Source: Ascaphus truei | Taxonomy: Eukaryota; Chordata; Amphibia; Anura; Ascaphidae | NCBI GenBank assembly: GCA_036426205.1 | Contig: CM071568.1 | Coordinates: 54,074,463-54,138,462, forward strand | DNA length: 64,000 nt | Direction: 5' to 3' | Shown here: positions 56,245 to 64,000 of the stretch, piece by piece | How positions within the stretch are numbered: position 1 is the stretch's first letter | Layout: each line of letters starts with the position of its first letter | Translations under genes and position numbers: made by a program | The notes under the pieces: model-generated | Database searches by the model: none | Seen by the model: only the letters and a program-made list of their open reading frames with translations | What the model was told of the DNA's origin: nothing

Positions 56245-57420
56245 CTGGCTGTTATCAGACATTATAGGCTAAAGCAGTCAAATTCAGGGCATTATTGAAA
56301 TTCCTGTCCTCTGATTGGTTAAATTTCCGGGCATTATCCAATCAGTAATGCACGGAAATTTAGCTGCTTGCAAAGTGTTGATTTCAATGTTATTATTTTC
56401 AGCCAATCAGCTTTCAGAAGAGCTGAAACAGGGCAGGGGATAGGTCTAAAAGTAGGAACAGCTCTGAGACAGGGCAGGGGATTGGTTAAAAAGTATCAGC
56501 CATGGGTTGACTTCTCCCCCTTGCTCTGTGAACTGAGAAGATTCAGTTGAATTGGTGGGGTGGGAGAGAGAGAGGGAGTCTACAAAGCAAGTGAGTGTCT
56601 GTCTGCAGTTTGTTTATGGATGGTGTAGCTTTCTGATGTGTGTGTGTGTGTGTGGGATGATGTGTGTATTGTGTGGTGTATCGTTGTGTGCAGTGTGTGC
56701 TAGTTGGGTGGGTGTGTGTGTGTGTGTGTGTGTCAGCAGCAGTGTTTATGAGTGTAGCAGCAGCTGTGTGTGTGCTGTGCTGTTGTGTTGTATTTGTGTG
56801 TAGCAGCAGTTTGTGTGTGTAGCAGCAGTTTGTGTGTGTAGCAGCAGTTTGTGTGTGTACAGGTTCTGTGTTGTGTGTAGAGGTGTTGTGTGTAGAGGAT
56901 CTGTGTTGTGTGTAGAGGTGCTTTGTTGTGTTGTGTGTAGAGGTGCTGTGTTGTGTTGTGTGTAGAGGTGCTGTGTTGTGTTGTGTGTAGAGGTGCTGTG
57001 TTGTGTGTAGAGGTGCTGTATTGTGTGTGTGTGTAGAGCTCCAGTGTGTGTGGCTGTGTGTGAGGAGGTGCTGTGTTGTGTGTGTTGTGTGTGAGTGTAG
57101 CAGCAGTTTGTGTGCGTGTAGATCTGCTGTGTTGTGTGTTGAGCTGCTGTGTTGTGTGTGTTGTGTGTGTGTGTATACAGAGGGGGCGGCAGTGTCTGGA
57201 TATAGATATCTGCAGTGTAAGCGTATATAGAGGTGGATTCATGTATTTACCATTTTATTTTAATAAAAAAATCTATTTAACTATACAAAAGTGTCTATTA
57301 TTTCTGAAAAAAGTCTATATTTAGCCTATAATAGTAATAATCCCCTCAGAACAGGGCATTACTGGCCAATAATGCCCTGTTCTTCGGGGATTATTACTTA
57401 AATATTTCCAATTTAAGTCA
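56245..57420. repeat. Repeat element with TGTGTAGAGGTGCTGTG minisatellite
   Basis: AT-rich outer parts carry the phrase CAGGGCATTATTG or its variants (56286, 57348), and the right part has a 13-bp perfect inverted repeat GAACAGGGCATTA/TAATGCCCTGTTC (57351-57384 region). Between them 56640-57180 is a TG-rich minisatellite with units TGTGTGTAGCAGCAGTT and TGTGTAGAGGTGCTGTGT. Long frames here are repeat artefacts. The transposon class is unknown. Confidence 0.55.
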
Positions 57421-57861
57421 ATTGAACAAACTCCCAGGTAAGCATGAGATACTTATTTTTATATGGGGCACCTACACCATTCAAAGCAAAATAAGAACAG
57501 ACCAATCGGGTAAGGACAATTTGTAATTAGTGTTAACCTAACACGCCCATAGCAATAGTACAGTTAGCTCCCCTATTTCACCTACCCTACCAACTTGCTC
57601 AGTCTGCCCCGCCCCCTGGTTTCCAGCTAGCTCAGTAGTAGCTTTAGAATGTTTATTCTTATGGTATTTTACCCAGACCAAGTCAGAAGCAGTAAGATGG
57701 TTACAGTCTTTGGCCCAGGCACATTGGACTGAGCTGCGATTCTGAGCATTCAGAACCATAGGAGTTCAGGCGACCTAATCTATCTCTAGTATAAAGTTAC
57801 CAGTTAGCAGTTTATGCAATACATTTTTAACTGAGCAGATAATGAAAAATATTAAGTACAG
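57421..57861. other. Unassigned DNA
   Basis: No recognised feature. Confidence 0.35.
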
Positions 57862-57971
57862 ATGTATTTTAAAACCAGAGACAGAACATAAAACACAGAC
57901 AAAGCTCAGTTTTTAGCACATCCAGTGAGACTCATACACGGTACAGTGCCTAAATATATATGTATAAATAT
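57862..57971 (+). repeat. 110-bp direct repeat, left copy
   Basis: Identical over all 110 bases to 58555-58664. Begins ATGTATTTTAAAACCAGAG and ends ATGTATAAATAT. Confidence 0.95.
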
Positions 57972-57974
57972 TCG

Positions 57975-58145
57975 TCCTGCCCTGCCCCAGCCCTGGGTTA
58001 GGGAGGTGCCAGTCCTGTCCCAGCCCTGGGTTAGGGAGGTTCGTCCTGCCCTGCCCCAGCCCTGGGTTAGGGAGGTGCCAGTCCTGCCCCAGCCCTGGGT
58101 TAGGGAGGTGCCAGTCCTGCCCTGCCCCAGCCCTGGGTTAGGGTG
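57975..58145 (+). repeat. CCAGCCCTGGGTTAGGGAGG minisatellite
   Basis: Five units of CCAGCCCTGGGTTAGGGAGG separated by TGCCAGTCCTGCC or TTCGTCCTGCCCTGCC, unit 31-37 bases. It starts immediately after the left 110-bp repeat. Confidence 0.9.
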
Positions 58146-58554
58146 AGATCTGCCTAGATCAGTTTATTAGGTAATATTATATAGCAGCTAGCATTTATTC
58201 TTATATAGGGTGTGTCATTGTAGTTCCACGTATTTAGCTATTCACATAGTGAGGGATAGGGGACCTTTAACGTCTTTCTTCCCCTTTCTGATCTCCTATT
58301 GTGGATTCTGGCAGTGGTACATTTTTATTGCATCTTCAGAGGTTTTGGATAATTTTTCCCTTTTTTCTGTGTTCTTTGGAGGTTCTCAGTGGTCCGTTTT
58401 TCTATATTGTTTTTTAATTGTTAGTGTTACTTACTTTTGTGCTTTATTAAAATCCCTTTGATGCTCTGATTTTGATCCTTTATATTGATATATTTTGTAG
58501 CTTACGGTTATTTTTGAGCGGGATTCTGTTTTTTGTGTGTGTATGTATGTATGT
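58146..58554. other. Unassigned T-rich DNA between the 110-bp repeats
   Basis: T-rich, with TATG repeats at its right edge (58538-58560). May be Penelope untranslated DNA. No frame with a domain. Confidence 0.35.
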
Positions 58555-58664
58555 ATGTATTTTAAAACCAGAGACAGAACATAAAACACAGACAAAGCTC
58601 AGTTTTTAGCACATCCAGTGAGACTCATACACGGTACAGTGCCTAAATATATATGTATAAATAT
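58555..58664 (+). repeat. 110-bp direct repeat, right copy
   Basis: Exact copy of 57862-57971. The bases just outside the two copies differ on both sides, so the repeat is sharply bounded. Confidence 0.95.
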
Positions 58665-58756
58665 CTAATAAGTAAAATGGTCTTTTAGTTTGACATTTTT
58701 GGCCAAAATTGTTGTAAGCCCCTGAGCCAACGCCAAGGCAGACCTTTGTTAGGTGT

Positions 58757-58786
58757 CCAGTATGTATGTATGTATGTATGTATGTA

Positions 58787-58843
<57 letters not shown>

Positions 58844-58885
58844 GTATGTATGTATGTATGTATATATATATATATATATACATAT
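58757..58885 (+). repeat. TATG / GT / AT compound microsatellite
   Basis: (TATG)n, then (TG)n, then (TATG)n, then (AT)n in succession. Confidence 0.95.
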
Positions 58886-59151
58886 ATACACAAAAACATA
58901 TACTGTATATATATTTAAAACCACCTTTGAATATTTATATATACTAAAAATTATATTAGTCCTTTTTTAAGTTTTCCTTTTCATCCATGCTCCTTAGGCT
59001 CTTTTTAAGACAATTTTTTTGTGGGAGTTTTTTGACCAGTGAGGCCGCAGGGAAAGATTTAGGAATCATAGTCATATACCGTACATATATACACTATTTA
59101 CATTGGTCTGACTATCTTTGAAGAGCCTTTCATACTTTTCTTTTTCACAAG
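58886..59151. other. AT-rich DNA before the candidate exon
   Basis: No feature except a possible splice branch point CTGAC (59107-59111) and a pyrimidine tract (59129-59146) placed as expected before the AG at 59150-59151. Confidence 0.35.
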
Positions 59152-59373
59152 TGCAACAGCAAGTTGCATCTGTCAGGGAATCACACAATGTTTACACTGT
59201 TCATGTTCAGCGCCCTAACTTTTTATTGGCCAACTGCTATGACTCAACCTGTGTATGGAGATCCATGACCCAGATACATCAAGAAACCATTAAGGAAAAA
59301 TGGCGATGTTATCTCCAAAAATGTGTACATTTTTGTCAACTAGCAAGCAGTACCTCGGCTCAGCCAGAAATAG
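59152..59373 (+). CDS. Candidate internal exon of an unrecognised host gene
   Basis: A 222-bp open stretch (74 codons) is bounded by a good acceptor (CTTTTCTTTTTCACAAG at 59135-59151, branch-like CTGAC 41 bases upstream) and a fair donor (AAATAG then GTACAG at 59374). Its length is a multiple of three, so the exon would be phase-symmetric. The translation is of mixed, protein-like composition (for example VRESHNVYTVHVQRPNF, then NCYDSTCVW, then EKWRCYLQKCVHF) and is not low in complexity. I do not recognise the family. No membrane segment or known motif stands out. It is the only stretch in the window not explained by repeats that looks coding. It could still be a chance frame, an old transposon piece, or a pseudo-exon. 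Neighbouring exons are not visible within the window. Confidence 0.35.
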
Positions 59374-59596
59374 GTACAGTTTGATCTCATGAGTTAAGCA
59401 ATATCGCTACAAGTAAAAATAATTCAATTTGTAAATGTTTTTGTAAAAAATACGCATTTGTTCCTTTTTCGATAATGATCACAATGGTCTTAACTGATTT
59501 GTTTTAGTAAATTATTTATCACCTACTTCAACCTAGAGTTAGTCCTATATTTCCTATATACTGTCAAATGAATATCAAATGCTATAGTCTATAATT
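59374..59596. other. Possible intron sequence
   Basis: AT-rich DNA following the candidate donor site. No other feature before the hAT-like element. Confidence 0.3.
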
Positions 59597-60459
59597 CAGG
59601 GGTGAGCAAACTTTTTATGCCGAGACCCCCTTTTCATCCATGAAATTTCTCGGCCCCCCCCCCTGCCTGATGTAATCAAAATCACATTAAAAAAAACCTT
59701 TATTAAACGGTATACAATGTAAATACAAAAATGTGTCTAAGGCCGCGCTTATAGTGCCTTTGACGGTTACGCTAGCGAAAGTTGTATTTCGCTGTGCGGC
59801 GGCGGCGTGGGCGATCAGGCCATTGATTGGTTCAGGGGCTGTCACATTAGGTGACAGCCCCTGAAAAATCAAATATTGCCGGTTTAAAAAAATCGCATCG
59901 CCACGTCAAGCTTACTATAAGCGCACGCGGCAGCGACAATGCATTTTTTTTCGGGCGGCGTCGCCAGCACTATAAGCACAGCTTAAATACTTCCATACTT
60001 CAAAAGCTCGCTCTGGCAAAATTAGGTTGCGTCTGAAAGCGGTGACATCACCAACTCTCCAAGCATGAGCACAGGGTGTGCTGCATAATTTTGCAAGCAT
60101 GAGCGGGGAAGTGTTTACACTTTTTTTTTTTTGTACATTCATAGTATGATTGATATAGTGGCAGCCTACCCTATCACTTGCAGAGGATTGCAGCGAAGCA
60201 GGTTGCCAGCGGAGGAAAGCAGGAACACAGCGCTATTGGAGGGCAGACACCAGAAGGAGGGGCGTTTGACATCACAGTGCTGGGGCGTGCTTCTCACCCG
60301 TACCTCCGTATCACGTGGCCGCCACCTGCACTATTCTGTTTGGCCGCTCGCTCGCGCGCACATCTTTTTTTGCCTGCGCATCCAGGTTTTGCCACAAGCC
60401 CCCCGCCTAAATAATCTTGCGCCCGGGGCGCCACCCCCCCCTCAGTTTGTGCACCGCTG
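59597..60459. mobile_element. hAT-like non-autonomous element, itself interrupted
   Basis: Left end CAGGGGTGAGCAAACTTTTT, right end read inward CAGCGGTGCACAAACTGAGG. These fit the hAT form CAG.GGTG..CAAACT. The 8-bp flanks (CTATAATT and CATTCAAT) agree at only about half of positions, so the target duplication is decayed or the limits are slightly off. No transposase. A 243-bp Harbinger-like MITE sits inside it. The interior right half has a T-run and CpG-rich text (60290-60370). Confidence 0.65.
59741..59983. mobile_element. Harbinger-like MITE nested in the hAT element
   Basis: 243 bp flanked by TAA (59738-59740 and 59984-59986). Ends are GGCCGCGCTTATAGTGC and, from the right, AGCTGTGCTTATAGTGC. 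In the centre TTCAGGGGCTGTCAC and GTGACAGCCCCTGAA form a perfect 15-bp hairpin (59831-59866). The GGC start and TWA duplication fit PIF/Harbinger. Confidence 0.75.
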
Positions 60460-60700
60460 CATTCAATCACAACACACACAACCAACACTCAATCTCAACC
60501 AACACACACAACACTCAATCCCAACACACACACACACACTCAATCACAACACAACACACACACAGGCAGACAACCAACAGGCATAGCACACACATCACAC
60601 ACTCAATCACAACACACACACACACAGAGACAACACACACACACAGACACAACACACACACAGACACAACACACACATATATAGACACACACACACACAC

Positions 60701-60734
<34 letters not shown>
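60460..60734 (+). repeat. CA-rich and (AT)n microsatellite
   Basis: CAACACACACA-type reiterations to about 60700, then (AT)n to 60734. The gypsy LTR that follows begins directly in this AT run. Confidence 0.9.
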
Positions 60735-61248
60735 TGTGACAGGGTCATTTACTCCGTGTATGTGAATAGGAGATGGCAGTATGCATGCTATCCAGTAAAC
60801 GAGGGGTTAACTCAGCTTGTCAAGCAGACCACAGGTGATTTGAATTAAGCTCCTTCACCTGCTTTTAAAACAGGAAGAGGAAATACCTCTGGGGCGGCAG
60901 TCTCTCTCTCTCTGAGGCATAGAGGGAAGACAGAGGAGTGTTAAGACAGACACAAGCTGCCCAAAGCGATCCTGTCCCAAGAGGGAAGAATAAAGCTCCC
61001 AGGTAAGGAGCCAACTGCGTTTGCTGTACTTTATTGGGCTGGAATAGGTTAGCTAGCCAGCCATATAGTTAGCCTGCACTTTTGATTAGCTAGTACCCCG
61101 ACCGGGGTTAGGATTTTGTTTCGTTTCAATTTTAAAGGGACAGTGTACCCATTGTTTAGTTACCGTTTTTTGGACAAATAAACACATCAGCATTATTTCA
61201 CCGGAAAAGACGTGTTGTCTCCTCACTTACCACGACCATCCTGCCACA
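60735..61248 (+). mobile_element. 5' LTR of a Ty3/gypsy element
   Basis: 514 bp beginning TGTGACAGGG and ending CTGCCACA, with AATAAA at 61177-61182. It is followed within a few bases by a primer-binding-site-like sequence and then by a Gag/protease frame, so it is the 5' LTR. The 3' LTR is not in the window because the element is cut off near 62810. Confidence 0.8.
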
Positions 61249-61251
61249 CGA

Positions 61252-61274
61252 GGTGGCAGGAGTGGGATGTCGAA
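61252..61274 (+). other. Probable tRNA primer-binding site
   Basis: GGTGGCAGGAGTGGGAT followed by GTCGAAC resembles the complement of a tRNA 3' end (TGG, seven acceptor bases, T-arm with TCGAAC), nearest to a leucine tRNA from general knowledge. One extra base breaks the T-loop match. Confidence 0.5.
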
Positions 61275-61341
61275 CACCCTGTAAAAGGGGCGGAGCTACA
61301 GATTGCGTCTGGTGGAAACTGTCCACGTGGTAGCTGCCACT

Positions 61342-62850
61342 ATGGAGGACGTTGTGAAGGCCTTAGTACACAGCACCGCTGTCCAGCAAGAAGCTAACAA
61401 ACAGGGACAGGACAGCACGGCTGCACAACGCGAGACGAACCGGTTATTAGCAGCCCAGCTTGATGTTGTTGCAGACACACAGAAGCAGCTGATTGAGCAG
61501 CTGACCCAGATTAAAATGGGCTTTTCAAGTACGGCTCCGACGCGGCCCGTCCAGGCGAACGAGTACCTACAGAAAATGACGCCGCACGATGACGTCGAGG
61601 GATACCTCAAGTCCTTTGAGCGAATCGCTTCCCGGGAAACGTGGGCCCGCTCCAAATGGGCTGGGATTATCACACCCTTTCTACTCGGGGAAGCCCAAAA
61701 AGCGTATTGTGACCTTGACGAAGAAGCCGCAGCAGACTATGACTGTCTGAAAAGCGAAATCCTTGCAAGGATTGGTGTGACTCCCGCAGTTTGTGCACAG
61801 AGGTTCCATAAGTGGAAATACCAGGAACAGAAGCCGCCCAGATCCCAGTTATGGGATTTGATTCACCTAGCGTCCAAGTGGTTAAAACCAGAGGAACATA
61901 ACCCGGCACGGATCCTTGAGATGGTGGTGTTGGACCGCTTCATTCGAGCGTTACCCCAGGACCTTCAACAGTGGGTGGGACAGGGAGATCCCCTCTCTTG
62001 TGATGCCATGGTAGGCGCAGTGGAGCAGTTTCTGGCTACCCGTGAACTGTCACGCCCCACTCGCACCAACTACAACCCACGTCCCAACACGAACAGTAGA
62101 GGACAGCGCTGGCGCCAGGACCCACGACCGTTCGCACGATTTGAGCGGGTGGAAGAAAACCCGGATAGGGACAGAAACTCTAAATTTCAGAAAGGGTTTC
62201 AAGAACGAACTGGGCCAATTGTTTGTTTTGAGTGTGGGGAGACGGGGCATATTAAGGCTCACTGCCCACAGTTGTCTGAGCCAATGGAGTGTGCATATGG
62301 TTCTGTGAAATCTGAATTTTGTGGAGTGGTGGGTATGACCCGTGAGGGAAAATGTACCCACAACTTCCTCACCACGGTGATGTTAAATGGAAAACCAGTC
62401 TCCGCACTGGTAGACTCAGGGAGCAATATTAACTTGGTATCCGGGAAGTTGGTTAAGCCTCTCCGGTTACCCCAGGGTGAGAAGTTGCGGGTATTATGTG
62501 TACATGGGTGTACGCTTCCGTACACCACGACTCTGATAAAAGTAAAGGTCGAGGGGCAAGTCAACGAAACTATGGCTGCAATTGTACCAAAGTTACCCCA
62601 TTCCCTAGTGTTAGGCTGTAATTTCCCTGGTTTTGACACCCTGATCAGAGGACAGCTCACCTTGAACAATCCTACTCTAGATGAGCTTTTTCCGTTTACA
62701 GACCCCGAATTAGTCGCCGAGGTGTCTAAAACCCATAAGTCAAAACGAGAACGTAGGACCGAAAAAAAAAGAGGTACACCCCCACCCCAGTTAGCACTGG
62801 TCACTTCTCCTAAATTTTGCCGATTCATTCTTTTATCCCCCACTTATTGA
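61342..62850 (+). CDS. Gypsy Gag with SCAN-like domain, CCHC knuckle and protease
   Basis: Gag packages the element RNA, and the fused aspartic protease matures the polyprotein. The start is ATG 61342 with a strong context (A at -3, G at +4). A longer frame to 61303 would need a non-ATG start. The first 75 residues are Gln/Ala-rich and helical. Residues about 90-235 contain WAGIITPFLLGEAQKAY, then QRFHKWKYQE...PRSQLWDL, WLKPEEHNPARILEMVVLDR and LPQDLQQWV, which closely follow the SCAN-domain pattern. A zinc knuckle CFECGETGHIKAHC (C-x2-C-x4-H-x4-C) is at 295-308. The protease active site LVDSGSN has its Asp at about 358. No stop or shift interrupts about 490 codons. The last dozen residues come from the adjoining repeat, so pol is missing. 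Known background: vertebrate SCAN domains derive from a gypsy (Gmr1-like) Gag. Confidence 0.85.
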   Translation: MEDVVKALVHSTAVQQEANKQGQDSTAAQRETNRLLAAQLDVVADTQKQLIEQLTQIKMGFSSTAPTRPVQANEYLQKMTPHDDVEGYLKSFERIASRETWARSKWAGIITPFLLGEAQKAYCDLDEEAAADYDCLKSEILARIGVTPAVCAQRFHKWKYQEQKPPRSQLWDLIHLASKWLKPEEHNPARILEMVVLDRFIRALPQDLQQWVGQGDPLSCDAMVGAVEQFLATRELSRPTRTNYNPRPNTNSRGQRWRQDPRPFARFERVEENPDRDRNSKFQKGFQERTGPIVCFECGETGHIKAHCPQLSEPMECAYGSVKSEFCGVVGMTREGKCTHNFLTTVMLNGKPVSALVDSGSNINLVSGKLVKPLRLPQGEKLRVLCVHGCTLPYTTTLIKVKVEGQVNETMAAIVPKLPHSLVLGCNFPGFDTLIRGQLTLNNPTLDELFPFTDPELVAEVSKTHKSKRERRTEKKRGTPPPQLALVTSPKFCRFILLSPTY

Positions 62851-62916
62851 GGCTTACTGAATAACAGTAGGCATTTTGGCGGATAAGTGGCTTATAGCAT
62901 AGGCCCCTATGTGTTT
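62808..62916. mobile_element. Harbinger-family right end truncating the gypsy element
   Basis: GAGGCTTACTGAATAACAGT and GGCTTATAGCATAGGCCCC carry the family's end (read from the right GGGGCCTATGCTATAAGCC, cf. copy A). A second end-like sequence (TTACTGAATA) lies 40 bases inside. The left end is not seen, so only a terminal piece is present. Confidence 0.5.
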
Positions 62917-64000
62917 TGCGAATAGCCACCCGACAGGTCCACTTTGTCTATGAGCCACTGAAAGAATGTTATTAGTATTTGCTGGTTCTATTTGATCAAC
63001 TGTATCTCCTCTTTCGCCGATTTTTAAATTAAAAATCACTGACTAAGCACAACTTACAGCACAGTGATGCTGTTACTGTGTATACTATATGTGTTCTAAA
63101 TAAGATTGAGAGTTCACAGCGATTATTTACAACTAATACTTTTCTACTAGGTGTGTATTCTATATTATCTGGTATTAGCAGGACACCCATTATGACATTA
63201 TAGAGGTTGGTAAAGACATCTTGCAGAGTGACCATCACCTCCGATTTATCGATATGACAAGATCTTAAAGCTAATACTTGGTCTGATACTTCTCTAATAA
63301 CTGGATAGATTGATATTTTTTAAAAATCAGGTACAAGATACTAGCTGTACCGTTTCTGTCACCTTTTCACATCTTAGATAGTTAAACTGACAGCTACTAA
63401 AACATGTCCTGTTACAGCACACAATAATCACTACTGGTAGTATAATTCTGTACTAATGGTACGGCTGCTAGTACTGGGATTCATACACAGTATAATATTT
63501 GCTTTAAGCCACATACTCTCTTTTTGTGGACAGATTGATGCCTGTATGAAGACATTAGCAAACATTCAGTCTATTGTAAAGAAACTGTGTTTACTCCCCC
63601 TCTAACAGTGTGATAATTATACCATATCAGTATGGCTGTGATCATATACATCTATATACCGTTCCCCAGTCTTTCTCAAACATCTAGAGAGATAGTGGGG
63701 TTGTGATAAGCCACCAGTACTGCCTATATATTTTTAGATGGTAACGACCTCTAAAATAGTATCTTAGTTTTGTGCTCAAAGATTATAGGGATTACCCTTA
63801 GTTCATCTATTCACACATAGCCACTACTCACAACTTCAGATGCGAGATTAATAGGGAGATTCTCAAAGCTGTTGTCTAAACAGCATTGCCTGTTTCTCAA
63901 ACTATTCTAATATAGGTTTTATATTAACAGTTACGTTTTATATTACGCTATAATTTCACTGCATTTGGATTCGAGTGCTGACAAAACAAGCTCTTTCCTT
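62917..64000. other. Unassigned AT-rich DNA to the window edge
   Basis: Short frames only. The minus-strand frame at 63029-63238 has no recognised family. No LTR, TIR or RNA gene is seen. Confidence 0.35.

Noticed and set aside
57975..58145. GGTTAGGG repeats suggesting interstitial telomere
   Set aside because: The TTAGGG occurs once per 31-37-bp minisatellite unit, not as a hexamer array.

Overview
This is a stretch of vertebrate nuclear DNA, most likely from an anuran amphibian. It has no operons, no dense coding, and many CA/GT/AT microsatellites. Its transposon mix is typical of frog genomes: Penelope-like elements, L2 and Rex1-like LINEs, Ty3/gypsy elements with large LTRs, a Helitron, a hAT-like element and many PIF/Harbinger-like non-autonomous elements. 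The species cannot be named from the sequence. Almost everything recognisable is mobile-element DNA, much of it nested. Only one stretch (59152-59373) looks as if it could be a host exon, and its product is not recognised.

Layout. 1-4.2 kb: degenerate tandem repeat, unassigned DNA and a solo LTR with a 5-bp target duplication. 4.2-5.7 kb: Harbinger-like element. 6.8-11.8 kb: a nearly full-length but broken Penelope-like element (reverse transcriptase plus GIY-YIG endonuclease) bounded by 86-nt inverted repeats, with a tandem promoter-like unit and degenerate hammerhead-ribozyme motifs. 11.9-17.5 kb: Harbinger-like elements, a GT minisatellite and a TA-target MITE. 17.6-18.85 kb: a 1.2-kb element with perfect 157-bp inverted ends and a well-formed hammerhead ribozyme motif on the minus strand. 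18.9-24.3 kb: a long-TIR element, an LTR split by a Harbinger-like insertion that carries facing GT and CA arrays, and another Harbinger copy. 24.3-26.6 kb: Penelope and gypsy-integrase remnants. 26.7-31.8 kb: GC-rich MITE copy 1, Harbinger fragments and unassigned DNA. 31.8-34.0 kb: AT-rich, nothing found. 34.06-35.16 kb: a 1.1-kb palindrome. 38-41.2 kb: Rex1-like LINE, solo LTR, L2 3' end. 41.65-42.85 kb: Helitron. 43.1-46.3 kb: two more solo LTRs with target duplications. 46.8-52.5 kb: MITE copy 2, then an L2 LINE split by a complete 3.5-kb Harbinger-like element. 53-58.7 kb: gypsy RT remnant, palindrome, Penelope remnant, minisatellites and a perfect 110-bp direct repeat. 59-60.5 kb: candidate exon, then a hAT-like element with a Harbinger MITE inside it. 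60.7-62.8 kb: the 5' end of a gypsy element with LTR, primer-binding-site-like sequence and an intact SCAN-like Gag/protease frame. The last 1.1 kb is unassigned.

The parts do not form a pathway. The window is a record of successive insertions, in which order can be read from nesting (Harbinger into L2, Harbinger into an LTR, Harbinger into hAT). The features most worth following up are the hammerhead motifs in Penelope-derived DNA, the exon-like segment with splice sites kept in several Harbinger copies, the hairpin modules, the stacked-hairpin TA-MITE family, and the SCAN-like Gag.
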